NCBI RefSeq assembly: GCF_002162375.1
Contig: NZ_CP021425.1
Span: 5,287,001 to 5,351,000 of the forward strand
DNA from: Oleiphilus messinensis
GTDB taxonomy: Bacteria > Pseudomonadota > Gammaproteobacteria > Pseudomonadales > Oleiphilaceae
Length of the DNA: 64,000 nt
Direction: 5' to 3'
The stretch's first letter is position 1. Each line of letters starts with the position of its first letter. This document shows positions 45,492 to 55,549 of the stretch, piece after piece. The translations under genes were made by a program, and so were the position numbers. Below the pieces are notes generated by a model, which was given only the letters and a program-made list of their open reading frames with translations, was not told the DNA's origin and did no database searches.

Positions 45492-46496
45492 TTACCCTCC
45501 TGTCATATTCATGAAGCGAAGGATTTGTGGGTCTTCCTCATGGCTGAAATAATGTCGTTCCGGTTTGATCGACATGGCATCAAGCAAGGTCGCCTGAAGG
45601 CGTGCAACATCATCGGGATATTTACGGATGACAGCCTTGAGGTCCACCGAATGTTCATTCCCCAAACACAACAACAAGCGACCTTCAGCGGTGACCCTGA
45701 CGCGATTACAGTCACCACAGAAATTATGGCTATGTGGCGAAATGAAACCGACCTTCGTGTCACTTCCAGCCAGATTGAAGTAGCGACTGGGTCCGCCAGT
45801 GGACTCTGTCGATTCAAGTAACGTATATTGCTCTGAAATCTTGTCTCTGAGCACATCACTGGAACAAAATGCCTCGGCCCGACTATGCTCAGTAATCTGG
45901 CCCAAGGGCATCTCTTCTATAAAACTGATATCCAGACCTTTCTCACAGGCAAAATTAACCAGATCCAACACCTCATCGAAATTGCGCCCCATCATAATCA
46001 CGGAGTTCAACTTTATTTTTTTGAATCCAGCACTGCGCGCAGCTTCAATTCCCTGCAACACCAGATCCAGATCTCCCGTCCGGGTCAACTCGCGAAAACG
46101 ATCAGACTTTAGACTGTCCAGACTAATATTGATTCGGCTCATGCCTGCTGAAACTAACTGATTTGCATATTTTGGTAACTGCGAGCCATTAGTGGTGAGC
46201 GTAAAGTCCTGTAGACCATCCAGAGCTCCGATATCCTGAACCAGCTGGATTACATTGCGCCGAATAAGCGGCTCGCCCCCAGTGAGCCTGATTTTTTTCA
46301 CACCAAGACCAACAAAGGCTTTGGCAACCAGTGCCAGCTCTTCCAGCGAGAGAACCTGTTGACGAGTAAGAAATGTCATTTCCTCATCCATACAGTAAAC
46401 ACAGCGAAAATCACATCGATCTGTAACAGATAACCGGACATAAGTCACCTGTCGACCAAATCGATCAATTAATTGCGCAGTACTATTGGATTCCAT
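45492..46496 (-). CDS. moaA: GTP 3',8-cyclase (molybdenum cofactor biosynthesis)
   Basis: 334 residues. The radical-SAM cluster motif is C28-x3-C32-x2-C35 ([13 protein letters not shown]). The C-terminal second 4Fe-4S site has [21 protein letters not shown]. The protein ends in MNMTGG, keeping the terminal Gly-Gly needed for activity. With MoaC it converts GTP to cyclic pyranopterin monophosphate. It lies 44 bp downstream of moaC on the same strand. Confidence 0.96.
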   Translation of the reverse strand: MESNSTAQLIDRFGRQVTYVRLSVTDRCDFRCVYCMDEEMTFLTRQQVLSLEELALVAKAFVGLGVKKIRLTGGEPLIRRNVIQLVQDIGALDGLQDFTLTTNGSQLPKYANQLVSAGMSRINISLDSLKSDRFRELTRTGDLDLVLQGIEAARSAGFKKIKLNSVIMMGRNFDEVLDLVNFACEKGLDISFIEEMPLGQITEHSRAEAFCSSDVLRDKISEQYTLLESTESTGGPSRYFNLAGSDTKVGFISPHSHNFCGDCNRVRVTAEGRLLLCLGNEHSVDLKAVIRKYPDDVARLQATLLDAMSIKPERHYFSHEEDPQILRFMNMTGG

Positions 46497-46540
46497 CAGG
46501 TTACACCTCTTGAAGCAGTTAAAGCTTTTGGCGTTGGATT

Positions 46541-47020
46541 TTAGCCCTCAGCCTGCCAATGCCCGGAACGCCCACCGGACTTTTCCACTAACTTAACGTC
46601 AGAAATCACCATCCCTTTATCGACAGCCTTACACATATCATACAACGTTAATGCAGCAACACTCACCGCCGTTAATGCTTCCATTTCGACGCCGGTTTTG
46701 CCCGAAAGTTTACAAAAACTTGTAATCCGGATACCGGAATTATCCGGCTCAGGGTGCAACTCTACTTTGACAGAGGTCAACAGCAACGTGTGACAGAGCG
46801 GGATCAAGTCCGGGCATTTCTTAGCAGCCATAATTCCAGCAATTCGACATGTCGCTAAAACGTCTCCTTTTTTATGGCTACCATCCAGTATCATCTTTAA
46901 TGTTGTTGGCTGCATTTTTACAATTGCAGTTGCACGCGCGGAACGCTCAGTGATGTCTTTATCACCGACATCCACCATATGGGCTTCACCCTGCTCATTC
47001 AGATGCGTAAATTCGGACAT
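46541..47020 (-). CDS. moaC: Cyclic pyranopterin monophosphate synthase
   Basis: 159 residues, full length. Family segments are [20 protein letters not shown] (about 15-34), [21 protein letters not shown] (about 72-92) and [28 protein letters not shown] (about 114-141), containing the active-site histidine, lysine and glutamate-type residues. It completes the rearrangement begun by MoaA. First gene of a moaC-moaA-protease unit; the other Moco genes are not in this window. Confidence 0.96.
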   Translation of the reverse strand: MSEFTHLNEQGEAHMVDVGDKDITERSARATAIVKMQPTTLKMILDGSHKKGDVLATCRIAGIMAAKKCPDLIPLCHTLLLTSVKVELHPEPDNSGIRITSFCKLSGKTGVEMEALTAVSVAALTLYDMCKAVDKGMVISDVKLVEKSGGRSGHWQAEG

Positions 47021-47099
47021 AAATATTCTCGACTAAATAACTTGGTTTTATCACAAAGCGTATAACAATGCCAAATTCACCATAGCCAGGCAACCGCCA

Positions 47100-48164
47100 T
47101 CAACGCGTCTCACCGTGCCACCATTCCGAGACAGCACTGATTCCCTGCCCACCAAAGGAAATAACCTTTTCCAGAGATGCTTCCGTCATCCCGCCAAGCG
47201 CATAAACCGGAAGCTTGGCAGCAGCAACGAGCCCCCGGAAGGCGTTCCAACCAAGCTCAGGCCCCGCATCATGGGAGCGTGCGGCTTCAATTGGAGATAA
47301 CACGACAAAAGTCATACCTGAACTTTCAGCGTGCTCGATTTCATCTTTATTGTGACAGGATGCAGCTAGCCTTCCACCCGCAGCGCTGAACGCTTCCAGT
47401 GCGCCAGAAACGCCATCTTCGTCCTCGTTGCTCTCACTACTGTTTACGGCAAGTAGCTCCCGGCTCCTCAGATGAACGCCTGAAATACCATTCTGCAACA
47501 GCGAATCAATAGCACTGGACCCATTTTGCTTGAACAAACTGGTAAATAACTCAAAATCGATCATTAGATGAACGCCAGCCTGTTGACACCAGGCACCAAA
47601 ACGCATCACCAAGATGCCGTAATCATCCAGCGTCAATTCGCTCCGCCTCACTCGTACCAACTTGATTGCAGCCCGCTCACACACAGCCTTTAACTTATGA
47701 AATCCTGCTTCGGGATCAGTTATCGACCCGGTGATTAAATAACGCTGAGGAAGCTGCAGCGCAGCAATGATGGGAACATTTGCCTGGGGGAATTGATATA
47801 GCCCCAGCTGTTCAATCGGCACCCATTCAACAGGCTGCCCTTCTACACCTTGAGGGTGCCCAAAAAATTCAGGGACGCGCCAAACATCGAGACAGACTAA
47901 TTTATCAGAATAATCATGATGGATCTGAATGAGTGGTATCAGCGCAGAGGGGTTCGCTTGAATTCCCAGCTCTTCCGATAATTCCCGAACCAGAGCCACT
48001 TCCACCGTTTCGCCTTGCTCTACCTTGCCACCGGGAAATTCCCACAAGCCCCCTTGATGCACGTGGTCTGGCCGTTTCGCTAACAGGATCAGGCCATCTC
48101 GTTCGACAACCCCTACTGCAACATGAATGCGCTTCTTTGCGTGAGCATCAATAAAACCAGACAT
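47100..48164 (-). CDS. Nudix hydrolase fused to a thiamine-phosphate-synthase-like domain (MutT-ThiE)
   Basis: 354 residues from the ATG at 48164; an upstream extension to 48263 crosses a hairpin and is unlikely. The Nudix domain (about 8-135) has the full box GGKVEQGETVEVALVRELSEELGI (positions about 39-62, key residues G, E, R-E, E-E). The C-terminal domain (about 150-350) resembles ThiE: RYLITGSI, GVHLRSRELLA and PVYALGGMTEASLEKVISFGGQGISAVS. Such MutT-ThiE fusions occur near argJ-secA in many gammaproteobacteria; the Nudix part is assigned to 8-oxo-dGTP cleanup. Whether the ThiE part is active is unclear. Confidence 0.88.
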   Translation of the reverse strand: MSGFIDAHAKKRIHVAVGVVERDGLILLAKRPDHVHQGGLWEFPGGKVEQGETVEVALVRELSEELGIQANPSALIPLIQIHHDYSDKLVCLDVWRVPEFFGHPQGVEGQPVEWVPIEQLGLYQFPQANVPIIAALQLPQRYLITGSITDPEAGFHKLKAVCERAAIKLVRVRRSELTLDDYGILVMRFGAWCQQAGVHLMIDFELFTSLFKQNGSSAIDSLLQNGISGVHLRSRELLAVNSSESNEDEDGVSGALEAFSAAGGRLAASCHNKDEIEHAESSGMTFVVLSPIEAARSHDAGPELGWNAFRGLVAAAKLPVYALGGMTEASLEKVISFGGQGISAVSEWWHGETR

Positions 48165-48260
48165 ATAAATAGACCATGAATCAGAAATGGAAGCATCGTG
48201 ACCAACTCTCGGAGCCATCACAAAGATTGCAGGTGTAAAGACAAGATTATCAGCATATAA

Positions 48261-48294
48261 CACCCCAAGCGGAGATTGGAAAATGCTTGGGGTG
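48261..48294 (-). terminator. Hairpin between argJ and the Nudix-ThiE gene
   Basis: CACCCCAAGC (48261-48270) pairs perfectly with GCTTGGGGTG (48285-48294), 10 bp, loop 14. It is downstream of the argJ stop on the minus strand. No U-tract, so it may attenuate or protect rather than fully terminate. Confidence 0.5.
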
Positions 48295-48321
48295 CATCAG
48301 AGTATCAAAAAGCCATGGGAA

Positions 48322-49539
48322 TTAGGTGCGGTACTCTGCATTAATACGGACATAGTCATGGGATAGATCTGTTGTCCAGACGGACTCAACTGCTGTGCCC
48401 GCCCCAAGATCAACATGAATCAGAATCTCGTCCTGATTCATAACAGCTTGACCCTGTTCCTCGCTGTAAGCGGACGCTCGGCCTCCATCTTCAACGATTT
48501 GGGCAGAGCCCAACCAGATATTGACCTGATTAAGATCCAGGTTTTCAAGCCCGCTTCGTCCAACCACTGCTAAAATTCGCCCCCAATTGGGATCACTCGC
48601 AAACAGCGCGGTTTTTACGAGAGGAGAGTGCGCGATCGCGTAAGCTACTTTGAGTGCGTCTTTTTCGTCGCGAGCACCGGACACCCGAACCTCTACAAAC
48701 TTGGTCGCACCTTCACCATCTTTGACAATCGCCTGTGCCAAAGACAAAAAAACCTTTCTGAGGGCAACTTCAAACTTGGAGTACGCGGCAGTCCCCTCCA
48801 GTAATCGCTCATTGCCTGCAGCGCCGGTTGCAACGAGCATACAAGCGTCATTAGTAGATGTATCGCCGTCGACAGTTATTCGATTAAATGAATGCTCGGA
48901 AGCCTGCCGCACCAAGTTTTGCAAGGTAGGCGTATCGATTGCCGCATCTGTAGCAACAAAGCCAAGCATAGTAGCCATGTTCGGGCATATCATTCCCGCC
49001 CCTTTGCTGATTCCCGTGATCGTAATCAAGCAACCATCCAGATCCACTTGAACCGAACATGCTTTTGGTCGGCTGTCCGTGGTCATTATGCCTTCTGCGG
49101 CGGCCAACCACTGCCCTTCATCAAGATTTTCCATTGCGGCTGGCAATGCATTGACAATCTTATCAACGGGTAACGGTTCCCCGATAACACCGGTGGAGAA
49201 TGGTAAAACTGCCTCGGTTTCGCACCCTGCAATCTGAGCCAACGCAGCGCAACATCGCTCCCCATTGACCATACCCGAAGAACCAGTACCTGCATTCGCG
49301 TTTCCGGTATTGATCAAAAGATAACGGGGTGTTGCTCTTGCAAGGTGATCTTTCGCGATCGTGACCGGCGCCGCACAAAACAAATTTTTGGTAAACACCC
49401 CGGCAACCGTCGAACCTTGCGCTATCGACATGACCACGAGATCTTTACGACCAGGCTTTTTAACACCTGCCGAAGCAATCCCCAGTTTTAACCCCGAAAC
49501 AGGATACAAAGTCCCAATATTACCATCACCAACGGCCAT
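48322..49539 (-). CDS. argJ: Bifunctional glutamate N-acetyltransferase / amino-acid acetyltransferase
   Basis: 405 residues from the ATG at 49539; a TTG seven codons earlier is possible. The self-cleavage site is in KGAGMICPNMATMLGFVATDA, where the Thr after MA becomes the nucleophile and splits the proenzyme into alpha and beta chains. LLINTGNANAGTG and GDTSTNDACM are further markers. The protein ends DYVRINAEYRT, the normal C-terminus. It recycles the acetyl group in ornithine/arginine synthesis. It lies between secA and the Nudix gene, a conserved order. Confidence 0.95.
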   Translation of the reverse strand: MAVGDGNIGTLYPVSGLKLGIASAGVKKPGRKDLVVMSIAQGSTVAGVFTKNLFCAAPVTIAKDHLARATPRYLLINTGNANAGTGSSGMVNGERCCAALAQIAGCETEAVLPFSTGVIGEPLPVDKIVNALPAAMENLDEGQWLAAAEGIMTTDSRPKACSVQVDLDGCLITITGISKGAGMICPNMATMLGFVATDAAIDTPTLQNLVRQASEHSFNRITVDGDTSTNDACMLVATGAAGNERLLEGTAAYSKFEVALRKVFLSLAQAIVKDGEGATKFVEVRVSGARDEKDALKVAYAIAHSPLVKTALFASDPNWGRILAVVGRSGLENLDLNQVNIWLGSAQIVEDGGRASAYSEEQGQAVMNQDEILIHVDLGAGTAVESVWTTDLSHDYVRINAEYRT

Positions 49540-49619
49540 GCTCGCCCTACCATTCAATTACTATTCAACCGGTCAAACCGGGTCATCACAACAAACCAAA
49601 ATTCCGTATCGCAACGACA

Positions 49620-52361
49620 TTAGGCTGCTTTACCATGACACTGCTTGAACTTCTTCCCGGATCCACAAGGGCAAGGTTCATTTCGACCTACTTTTCGACC
49701 ATCCCGAACGAAAGGCTCATGATCACCCTGCTCCGTCGCTGCAGATTCGGGGTTTTCGCTCATGTCATCCGTATCCGGCGTTTCATCGTGACGCGCCTGG
49801 GCACCGCGCATTTGTTGTTCGAGCTCTTCCTTCCGGCGACGCTCAACCTCTTCCATTTTTTCGGGCTGCTGAACCTGAACATGACAAGTCACCCGAATAA
49901 CATCGTGCTTCAGTGTTTCAAGCATGCCCTCAAACAGATTAAAGGCTTCTCGTTTATACTCCTGTTTCGGGTTTTTCTGTGCGTATCCCCGTAAATGAAT
50001 ACCTCGACGCAGGTGATCCATCGCAGCAAGGTGTTCTTTCCAGAGCGTATCAAGAATTTGCAAAAAGACCTGTTTTTCAAAATTGCGCATGGTCTGGGCT
50101 CCGGCAATCTCTTCTTTGCCACGATAAGCACTCGCAATTTCATCAAGAATTTTCTGTCTAAGCGTCTCTTCATGCAGCTTGTCGTCTTCATCAAGCCATT
50201 TTTGAACCGGTAATGCTGCGCCCATTTCCGATTCGAGCTGCCTTTCAAGTCCAGCAATGTCCCACTGTTCTTCAAGACTCTGCGGCGGAACAAACTGGCT
50301 CACCAGGTCATTCACAACATCTTCACGAATAACCGCAACCATATCCGAAATATCTTCAGAGTACATCACTTCATTGCGCTGCTCATAAACGACACGACGT
50401 TGATCGTTCGCCACATCGTCGTATTCCAGCAATGTTTTACGGATATCAAAGTTACGGCCTTCAACCTTGCGCTGCGCTTTCTCTATCGCATTGCTCACCA
50501 TTCGATGCTCAATTGCTTCGCCTTTCTGCATGCCCAAGGCCTGCATAATGTTTTTCACCCGGTCAGAAGCGAAAATACGCATCAGGTTATCTTCCAGCGA
50601 AAGGAAGAAGCGACTCGACCCGGGATCCCCCTGACGACCCGCACGACCACGTAACTGGTTATCTATTCGACGGGACTCGTGACGCTCTGTACCGATGATA
50701 TGTAAACCACCTGACTGCAGTACCGTTTCATGTCGCTGTTGCCAGTCCCGCTTGATCTTTTCAATTTGGCTGGGATCCGGCTCTTTTAGTTCCGCAACCT
50801 CAGACTCCCAATTTCCGCCAAGGACAATGTCAGTACCACGTCCGGCCATATTGGTCGCGATCGTTACTGCACCGGGACGCCCGGCTTGAGCAATAATATG
50901 TGCTTCGCGATCATGCTGCTTCGCATTCAAAACGTTGTGCTGTATACCAGCCTTTTTCAATAAGTGAGACAAATACTCAGATGCTTCAATTGACGCGGTG
51001 CCCACAAGCACAGGGCGTTGCTCCGCCACCGTATCTTTGACTTCATCTATGATGGCTTGGAACTTTTCTTCTTGAGTCAAATAAACCAAATCATTGAAGT
51101 CTTTACGCTGGATATCCTTGTTGGTTGGGATCACAACCACATCCAAACCATAAATATGCTGGAACTCATAGGCCTCTGTATCCGCAGTTCCGGTCATCCC
51201 GGAAAGCGTTTCATACAGCCGGAAGTAATTCTGGAAAGTGGTTGAAGCCAAAGTTTGACTCTCTGCCTGTATTTTCACACCTTCTTTCGCTTCGATGGCC
51301 TGGTGCAATCCATCACCCCAACGCCGTCCTGCCATTGTTCGGCCTGTATGCTCGTCAACAATCACGATCTGACTGTTCTGAACAATATAATCGACGTCTC
51401 TCTGGTATAGTTTATGGGCACGTAAAGCGGAGTGAATGTGGTGCAACAAGCTCAAATTGACAGCAGAATAAAGGCTGTCTCCCTCTTCCAGAAGCCCTTT
51501 ACTGGCTAAAAGCTCCTCTACGTACGTGTGACCCTCTTCAGTCAACTCGACATTTTTGCTCTTTTCATCCAGCGTGTAATGACCCGCGCCAGGATTACCT
51601 TCTTCATCCAGCTCCGCCTGTTTCATCATGGGAACCAGACCATTGATTTGCTGATATAGTTTGGAGCTGTCTTCAACCGCTCCGGAGATAACGAGCGGTG
51701 TACGGGCCTCATCAATCAATATGGAATCCACTTCATCCACTATCGCAAAATTCAGTTTGCGCTGAACCTTGTCTTGCGGGCTAAACGCCATGTTGTCCCG
51801 AAGATAGTCAAAACCAAACTCGTTGTTGGTTCCATAGGTAATGTCGGCCTGATATGCCTGTTGCTTTTCCACCGGAGACTGTCCGGAATAGATGACCCCG
51901 ACTGTCAGCCCAAGAAACTCGAACAGCCCCTTCATCCAGCCGGAATCACGTTTCGCCAGGTAATCGTTCACTGTGACTACGTGCACCCCCTTTCCAGAAA
52001 GTGCATTCAGGTAACAAGGCAAAGTCGCTACGAGCGTCTTACCTTCACCGGTACGCATCTCTGCGATACGCCCTTCATGGAGCGTCATTCCCCCGATGAG
52101 CTGGACATCAAAGTGGCGCATGCCCAAAGCTCTTTTACCTGCTTCACGAACTACGGCGAACGCATCAGGCAGTATTTGGTCAAGTGTTTCGCCTTTTTCA
52201 AGTCGCGCCTTGAACTCAAGCGTCTTCGCCTTCAATGCAGCATCATCGAGCGCCGAAATTTCCTCTTCCATCGCGTTGATTTTTGCTACGACCTTGGACA
52301 TCCGCTTCAGTTCGCGGGCGTTTTTACTACCGAATACTTTCTTTACCAGTGATGAAAACAT
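49620..52361 (-). CDS. secA: Protein translocase ATPase SecA
   Basis: 913 residues, full length. Walker A is in [15 protein letters not shown] (about 101-115) and the DEAD-like Walker B in [15 protein letters not shown] (about 209-223). Helicase motifs [10 protein letters not shown] and [16 protein letters not shown] mark the second motor domain. The C-terminal zinc-binding tail [17 protein letters not shown] contacts SecB and membrane. It drives preproteins through SecYEG. A 347-bp leader separates it from the M23 gene; no secM-like upstream gene was recognised. Confidence 0.97.
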   Translation of the reverse strand: MFSSLVKKVFGSKNARELKRMSKVVAKINAMEEEISALDDAALKAKTLEFKARLEKGETLDQILPDAFAVVREAGKRALGMRHFDVQLIGGMTLHEGRIAEMRTGEGKTLVATLPCYLNALSGKGVHVVTVNDYLAKRDSGWMKGLFEFLGLTVGVIYSGQSPVEKQQAYQADITYGTNNEFGFDYLRDNMAFSPQDKVQRKLNFAIVDEVDSILIDEARTPLVISGAVEDSSKLYQQINGLVPMMKQAELDEEGNPGAGHYTLDEKSKNVELTEEGHTYVEELLASKGLLEEGDSLYSAVNLSLLHHIHSALRAHKLYQRDVDYIVQNSQIVIVDEHTGRTMAGRRWGDGLHQAIEAKEGVKIQAESQTLASTTFQNYFRLYETLSGMTGTADTEAYEFQHIYGLDVVVIPTNKDIQRKDFNDLVYLTQEEKFQAIIDEVKDTVAEQRPVLVGTASIEASEYLSHLLKKAGIQHNVLNAKQHDREAHIIAQAGRPGAVTIATNMAGRGTDIVLGGNWESEVAELKEPDPSQIEKIKRDWQQRHETVLQSGGLHIIGTERHESRRIDNQLRGRAGRQGDPGSSRFFLSLEDNLMRIFASDRVKNIMQALGMQKGEAIEHRMVSNAIEKAQRKVEGRNFDIRKTLLEYDDVANDQRRVVYEQRNEVMYSEDISDMVAVIREDVVNDLVSQFVPPQSLEEQWDIAGLERQLESEMGAALPVQKWLDEDDKLHEETLRQKILDEIASAYRGKEEIAGAQTMRNFEKQVFLQILDTLWKEHLAAMDHLRRGIHLRGYAQKNPKQEYKREAFNLFEGMLETLKHDVIRVTCHVQVQQPEKMEEVERRRKEELEQQMRGAQARHDETPDTDDMSENPESAATEQGDHEPFVRDGRKVGRNEPCPCGSGKKFKQCHGKAA

Positions 52362-52708
52362 AACCTTTTTTAGCTGCCTTTTGTAATCAAAGTAAGTGTC
52401 TTGGATTCCTCTTTCCCAAGGACTATAACAGACACTCTTTTCAACATTTTTTACGATACCGCTATTACTTGTATCAGAATGGCTTTAACAGAAAACCCGG
52501 CCAGCGATCAATTTGCGCAACCCAACACCGTCAGTATGATTAACTAAACTCTGCAATCACTTCAATTATCGACGAAGTAATTGCAGAATTCAGAATTCAA
52601 GCAATCTGCCAACGACAGAGGATTCTACTCCGATTTACACACAGAGACAAAACCTAACACAGGAATTAGTTAACGGCTTGGCCAAAAGGCCTGTCCGGGA
52701 ATCACAGG
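52362..52708. other. Intergenic region upstream of secA
   Basis: 347 bp between two minus-strand genes. It contains a short CCTGT/ACAGG stem-loop near 52689-52707 beside the M23 stop, which may end that transcript, and a TGTTATAG -10-like string (minus strand, about 52422-52430) that could belong to the secA promoter, without a good -35. No secM-type arrest peptide frame was found. Confidence 0.4.
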
Positions 52709-53653
52709 TCAGCGACTGGCTCGGTTGATAAACTTGGCGGGATTCAATGTTTTGTTGTTCTTTAGCACTTCAAAATGGACATGGGGACCCGTCGATCGCC
52801 CCGAACTCCCCATTTTTGCGATAACCTGGCCTTTTTGAACCACATCACCGACTTTTACGAGCAGTTTTTTACAATGGGCATAGCGCGTAACAACATTGCC
52901 ACTGTGGCTAATTTCAATTAATTGCCCGTAACCGTAACGCTCCGACGCTCGAGTGACAACACCTGAAGCCACCGCGATAATGTCACTCCCTTCCTTGCCA
53001 GCAAAGTCCACCCCGGCATGCCATGCTCGCTTTCCATTAAACGGGTCGGTTCGGTAGCCGTAATGAGATGAAAGCCACCCTTTAACAATGGGTCGACCGG
53101 CAACAAACATTTGCCGCTCAATTTGCTGATTCACAAACATTTCATCCAGCAGTTCCAGCTGTTCCTCCCGATTGCTGATCTGCGCTTCCAGAGCGTCCAG
53201 CACCGCAGTCAATTCCGATACGGCATAGGATTCTTCTTCCACCGAACTTACAGGACCGCCAACGGCAGGGGGGGCCTCAAAGTCAAATTCGCCATTATCC
53301 ATCTTCGCGACTTCAGTCAACCTTTGCCCCAATGCATCCAGACGAGTAATACGGGCTTGCAGCTCCCCCATTCTCAACGTGATGGCATCGATTTGTTCAC
53401 TCGCCTGAAGGCGAACCAGACTCAAATCTTCCTGTTGGGACTTCAGCATAGTCTCCCAGGCATCGATCACATTTTGATTTTCCAGGTTGCCTTTCCGTTC
53501 AGTCCCCCATTGCAATGACAAAATGCTGGCTCCGGCAAAAAAAATGGTTACCATAAGTATGGTAACGAACAATGATGTCAACAAAATCGAGGTTTTGCCT
53601 AACACCAAGGGCCTGGATTGTCCATTTTTACGGCTGACGATGATAATATTCAT
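52709..53653 (-). CDS. M23-family peptidoglycan endopeptidase-like protein, membrane anchored
   Basis: 314 residues from the ATG at 53653. A membrane helix (about 22-46) is followed by a coiled-coil region (about 60-180). The C-terminal LytM domain (about 195-305) has metal and active-site residues in RAWHAGVDFAGKEGSDI, VTRYAHCKKL and GPHVHFEVLKN, the HxxxD and HxH motifs of active enzymes. It probably cuts peptide cross-links or activates amidases during growth. It sits between secA and the DciA-like gene, an arrangement common next to the division cluster. Confidence 0.9.
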   Translation of the reverse strand: MNIIIVSRKNGQSRPLVLGKTSILLTSLFVTILMVTIFFAGASILSLQWGTERKGNLENQNVIDAWETMLKSQQEDLSLVRLQASEQIDAITLRMGELQARITRLDALGQRLTEVAKMDNGEFDFEAPPAVGGPVSSVEEESYAVSELTAVLDALEAQISNREEQLELLDEMFVNQQIERQMFVAGRPIVKGWLSSHYGYRTDPFNGKRAWHAGVDFAGKEGSDIIAVASGVVTRASERYGYGQLIEISHSGNVVTRYAHCKKLLVKVGDVVQKGQVIAKMGSSGRSTGPHVHFEVLKNNKTLNPAKFINRASR

Positions 53654-53926
53654 AATCGACTTATTCGGAAGCTGACGGGTTCCCAAGAGAAAGCACACTT
53701 TTTAATTAAAGCACATCCAGCTTAAGAAAAAAGTGAGCAACTCTGAATATTAAAATATTCTTACAGATTTAAAAACACACTAATCAGGCCTGACCATACG
53801 GGTTTATTCGTGTAGAAAGGTATCATTCTGATTTACAAGTAGTCTTTGTCTAAGTGGGCGCTATTTTAACCAAATTGCTCGATTAACGATACATTAATTA
53901 CAGTTACAATTTAGTAAGCAGGTCTG

Positions 53927-54382
53927 ATGAATACCAATAAACGTCCTCCATTATTAAATGAAGTCACACGGGAACAACCCGAACTTTCGAGGCTTTTTCG
54001 AATCGCAGGAACGATGGAGCGTCTCACAGGAATACTGAATCAGGCTGTGCCCGATGTGTTGAAAGGCTCCGTTCAAATCAGAACATACAAAGACAAAGTC
54101 TTATCGGTAAATGTCCCCTCCGGAAGTAGTGCAACGCTGTTCCGTATGGAAATGCAAACTATCAAGACCCGTTTGCGTAACCATCCCTCATTTCAGCACT
54201 TGTCCCGAATTAATGTGAAGGTGAAGCCAGACCGGCAGCCAGCTCCGAAAAAACGAGAGCCTATGCGGTTGAGCAAAAAAAATGCCCAGCTTCTTTTGGA
54301 AGAAGCCGGGCACACAGAAGATAAGGACTTAAAATACACCCTGGAGAAGCTCGCTAGACGCGGGCTATTGGCTCCAGACTAG
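53927..54382 (+). CDS. DciA-like protein (DUF721)
   Basis: 151 residues. The N-terminal KH-like DUF721 domain (about 15-105) has the pattern ILNQAVPDVLKGSVQIRTYKDKVLSVNVPSGSSATLFRMEMQTI. The C-terminal part is basic and lysine-rich. DciA is the ancestral loader of the DnaB replicative helicase in bacteria lacking DnaC, so a role in replication initiation is likely. It is convergent with lpxC, and its coding sequence at 54275-54311 contains a strong intrinsic terminator reading on the opposite strand. Confidence 0.82.
   Translation: MNTNKRPPLLNEVTREQPELSRLFRIAGTMERLTGILNQAVPDVLKGSVQIRTYKDKVLSVNVPSGSSATLFRMEMQTIKTRLRNHPSFQHLSRINVKVKPDRQPAPKKREPMRLSKKNAQLLLEEAGHTEDKDLKYTLEKLARRGLLAPD
54275..54311 (-). 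terminator. Intrinsic terminator of lpxC embedded in the dciA-like gene
   Basis: On the minus strand GCCC-G-GCTTCTT (54311-54300 side) pairs with AAGAAGC-T-GGGC (down to 54284), 11 bp with one mismatch and a 4-nt loop, followed by A and then eight T residues (54282-54275). This is a textbook Rho-independent terminator about 120 bp beyond the lpxC stop, lying wholly inside the convergent coding sequence, where the A-tract encodes lysines. Confidence 0.85.
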
Positions 54383-54434
54383 GTACTTTCTTTCATCACT
54401 CGCTCAGGAAATTATCTCCCGTGGCGAGTCATTA

Positions 54435-55349
54435 TTACGCACAGGCAAATGCAGGCTTGGCATATGAAATGGGCGCTTCGTTTTCACCTTCAAAGGTTAC
54501 CAACTCCCAAGCGCCTTCAGTTGCCATCAACTTACGCAACAGTTTATTGTTCAGGTCATGCCCTGACTTAAACCCTTGGTACTCCCCTAACAAACTCTTG
54601 CCAAGCAGGTAAAGGTCACCAATTGCATCAAGCATCTTATGTTTGACGAACTCATCATCAGAACGCAGACCATCTTCATTTAGAACTCGAAATTCATCCA
54701 CCACAATCGCATTGTCGACACTGCCACCGAGAATGAGATTCATGGAACGGAGTTTCTCAATGTCGCGCATAAAACCGAAAGTTCTGGCACGACTCACCTC
54801 CTTCACAAACGAAGTACTGGAGAACTCAACCATAGCTTCCTGCTTACGGCCTTTGAACACCGGATGGTCAAAATCGATTTCAAACCCGACTTTAAAACCA
54901 TCAAAGGGTTTGAATGTGGCTTTTTTATCGCCATCTTCAACCGTGACTTCTTCTTTTATGCGAATAAACTGTTTTGCAGCTTCCTGCTCCGCTATGCCCG
55001 CAGATTGAATCAGGAACACAAACGGCCCTGCACTACCATCCATAATCGGCACTTCAGGTGCACTCAACTCAACGATACAGTTATCGATACCAAGCCCAGC
55101 CATAGCAGACAACAAATGCTCTACAGTAGCCACTTTGACATCACCCTTCACCAACGTCGTTGAGAGGAGTGTTTCACCCACATTTTCCGCAGACGCATTA
55201 ATTTCTACAACCGGATCCAGATCCGTTCTGCGAAATACGATTCCGAAATCAACCGGAGCTGGTTTCAAGGTCAAATACACCTTTTCACCGGAGTGTAAAC
55301 CAACCCCAGTAGCCCGAATAACGTTTTTCAAAGTTCGCTGTCTGATCAT
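54435..55349 (-). CDS. lpxC: UDP-3-O-acyl-N-acetylglucosamine deacetylase
   Basis: 304 residues from the ATG at 55349 ([24 protein letters not shown]); a longer frame to 55421 is not family-like. Zinc ligands are in [18 protein letters not shown] (H near 79) and in [17 protein letters not shown] (about 235-251, HKMLD motif). It performs the committed step of lipid A synthesis. It follows ftsZ on the same strand with a 200-bp gap, the standard end of the cluster, and is terminated inside the opposing dciA-like gene. Confidence 0.97.
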   Translation of the reverse strand: MIRQRTLKNVIRATGVGLHSGEKVYLTLKPAPVDFGIVFRRTDLDPVVEINASAENVGETLLSTTLVKGDVKVATVEHLLSAMAGLGIDNCIVELSAPEVPIMDGSAGPFVFLIQSAGIAEQEAAKQFIRIKEEVTVEDGDKKATFKPFDGFKVGFEIDFDHPVFKGRKQEAMVEFSSTSFVKEVSRARTFGFMRDIEKLRSMNLILGGSVDNAIVVDEFRVLNEDGLRSDDEFVKHKMLDAIGDLYLLGKSLLGEYQGFKSGHDLNNKLLRKLMATEGAWELVTFEGENEAPISYAKPAFACA

Positions 55350-55449
55350 AGGGCTTCTATTTGCTTCCTTCATAATTGCCGTTTCAGGGGCTGAAAATAC
55401 ACCGTATAGACTGGAGTACACAACCTAGAATTGAAACGAGCGAATAACT

Positions 55450-55464
55450 GCTCAAAAATTGAGC
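55450..55464 (-). terminator. Short hairpin between ftsZ and lpxC
   Basis: GCTCAA (55450-55455) and TTGAGC (55459-55464) form a perfect 6-bp stem with a 3-nt loop, 85 bp past the ftsZ stop and 100 bp before lpxC. It could be a weak attenuator between the two genes; evidence is only the stem. Confidence 0.25.
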
Positions 55465-55549
55465 GCGCATAATATCAAAAACCAGTCTAAGAAACCAATC
55501 TTCAATAACCAAATATTGCAAATTTGTTACCGCGCGCCGACCGTCGAGA

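Noticed and set aside
51774-52352. 192-codon frame opposite secA
   Set aside because: Antisense to conserved SecA domains; no recognisable motif or ribosome site.
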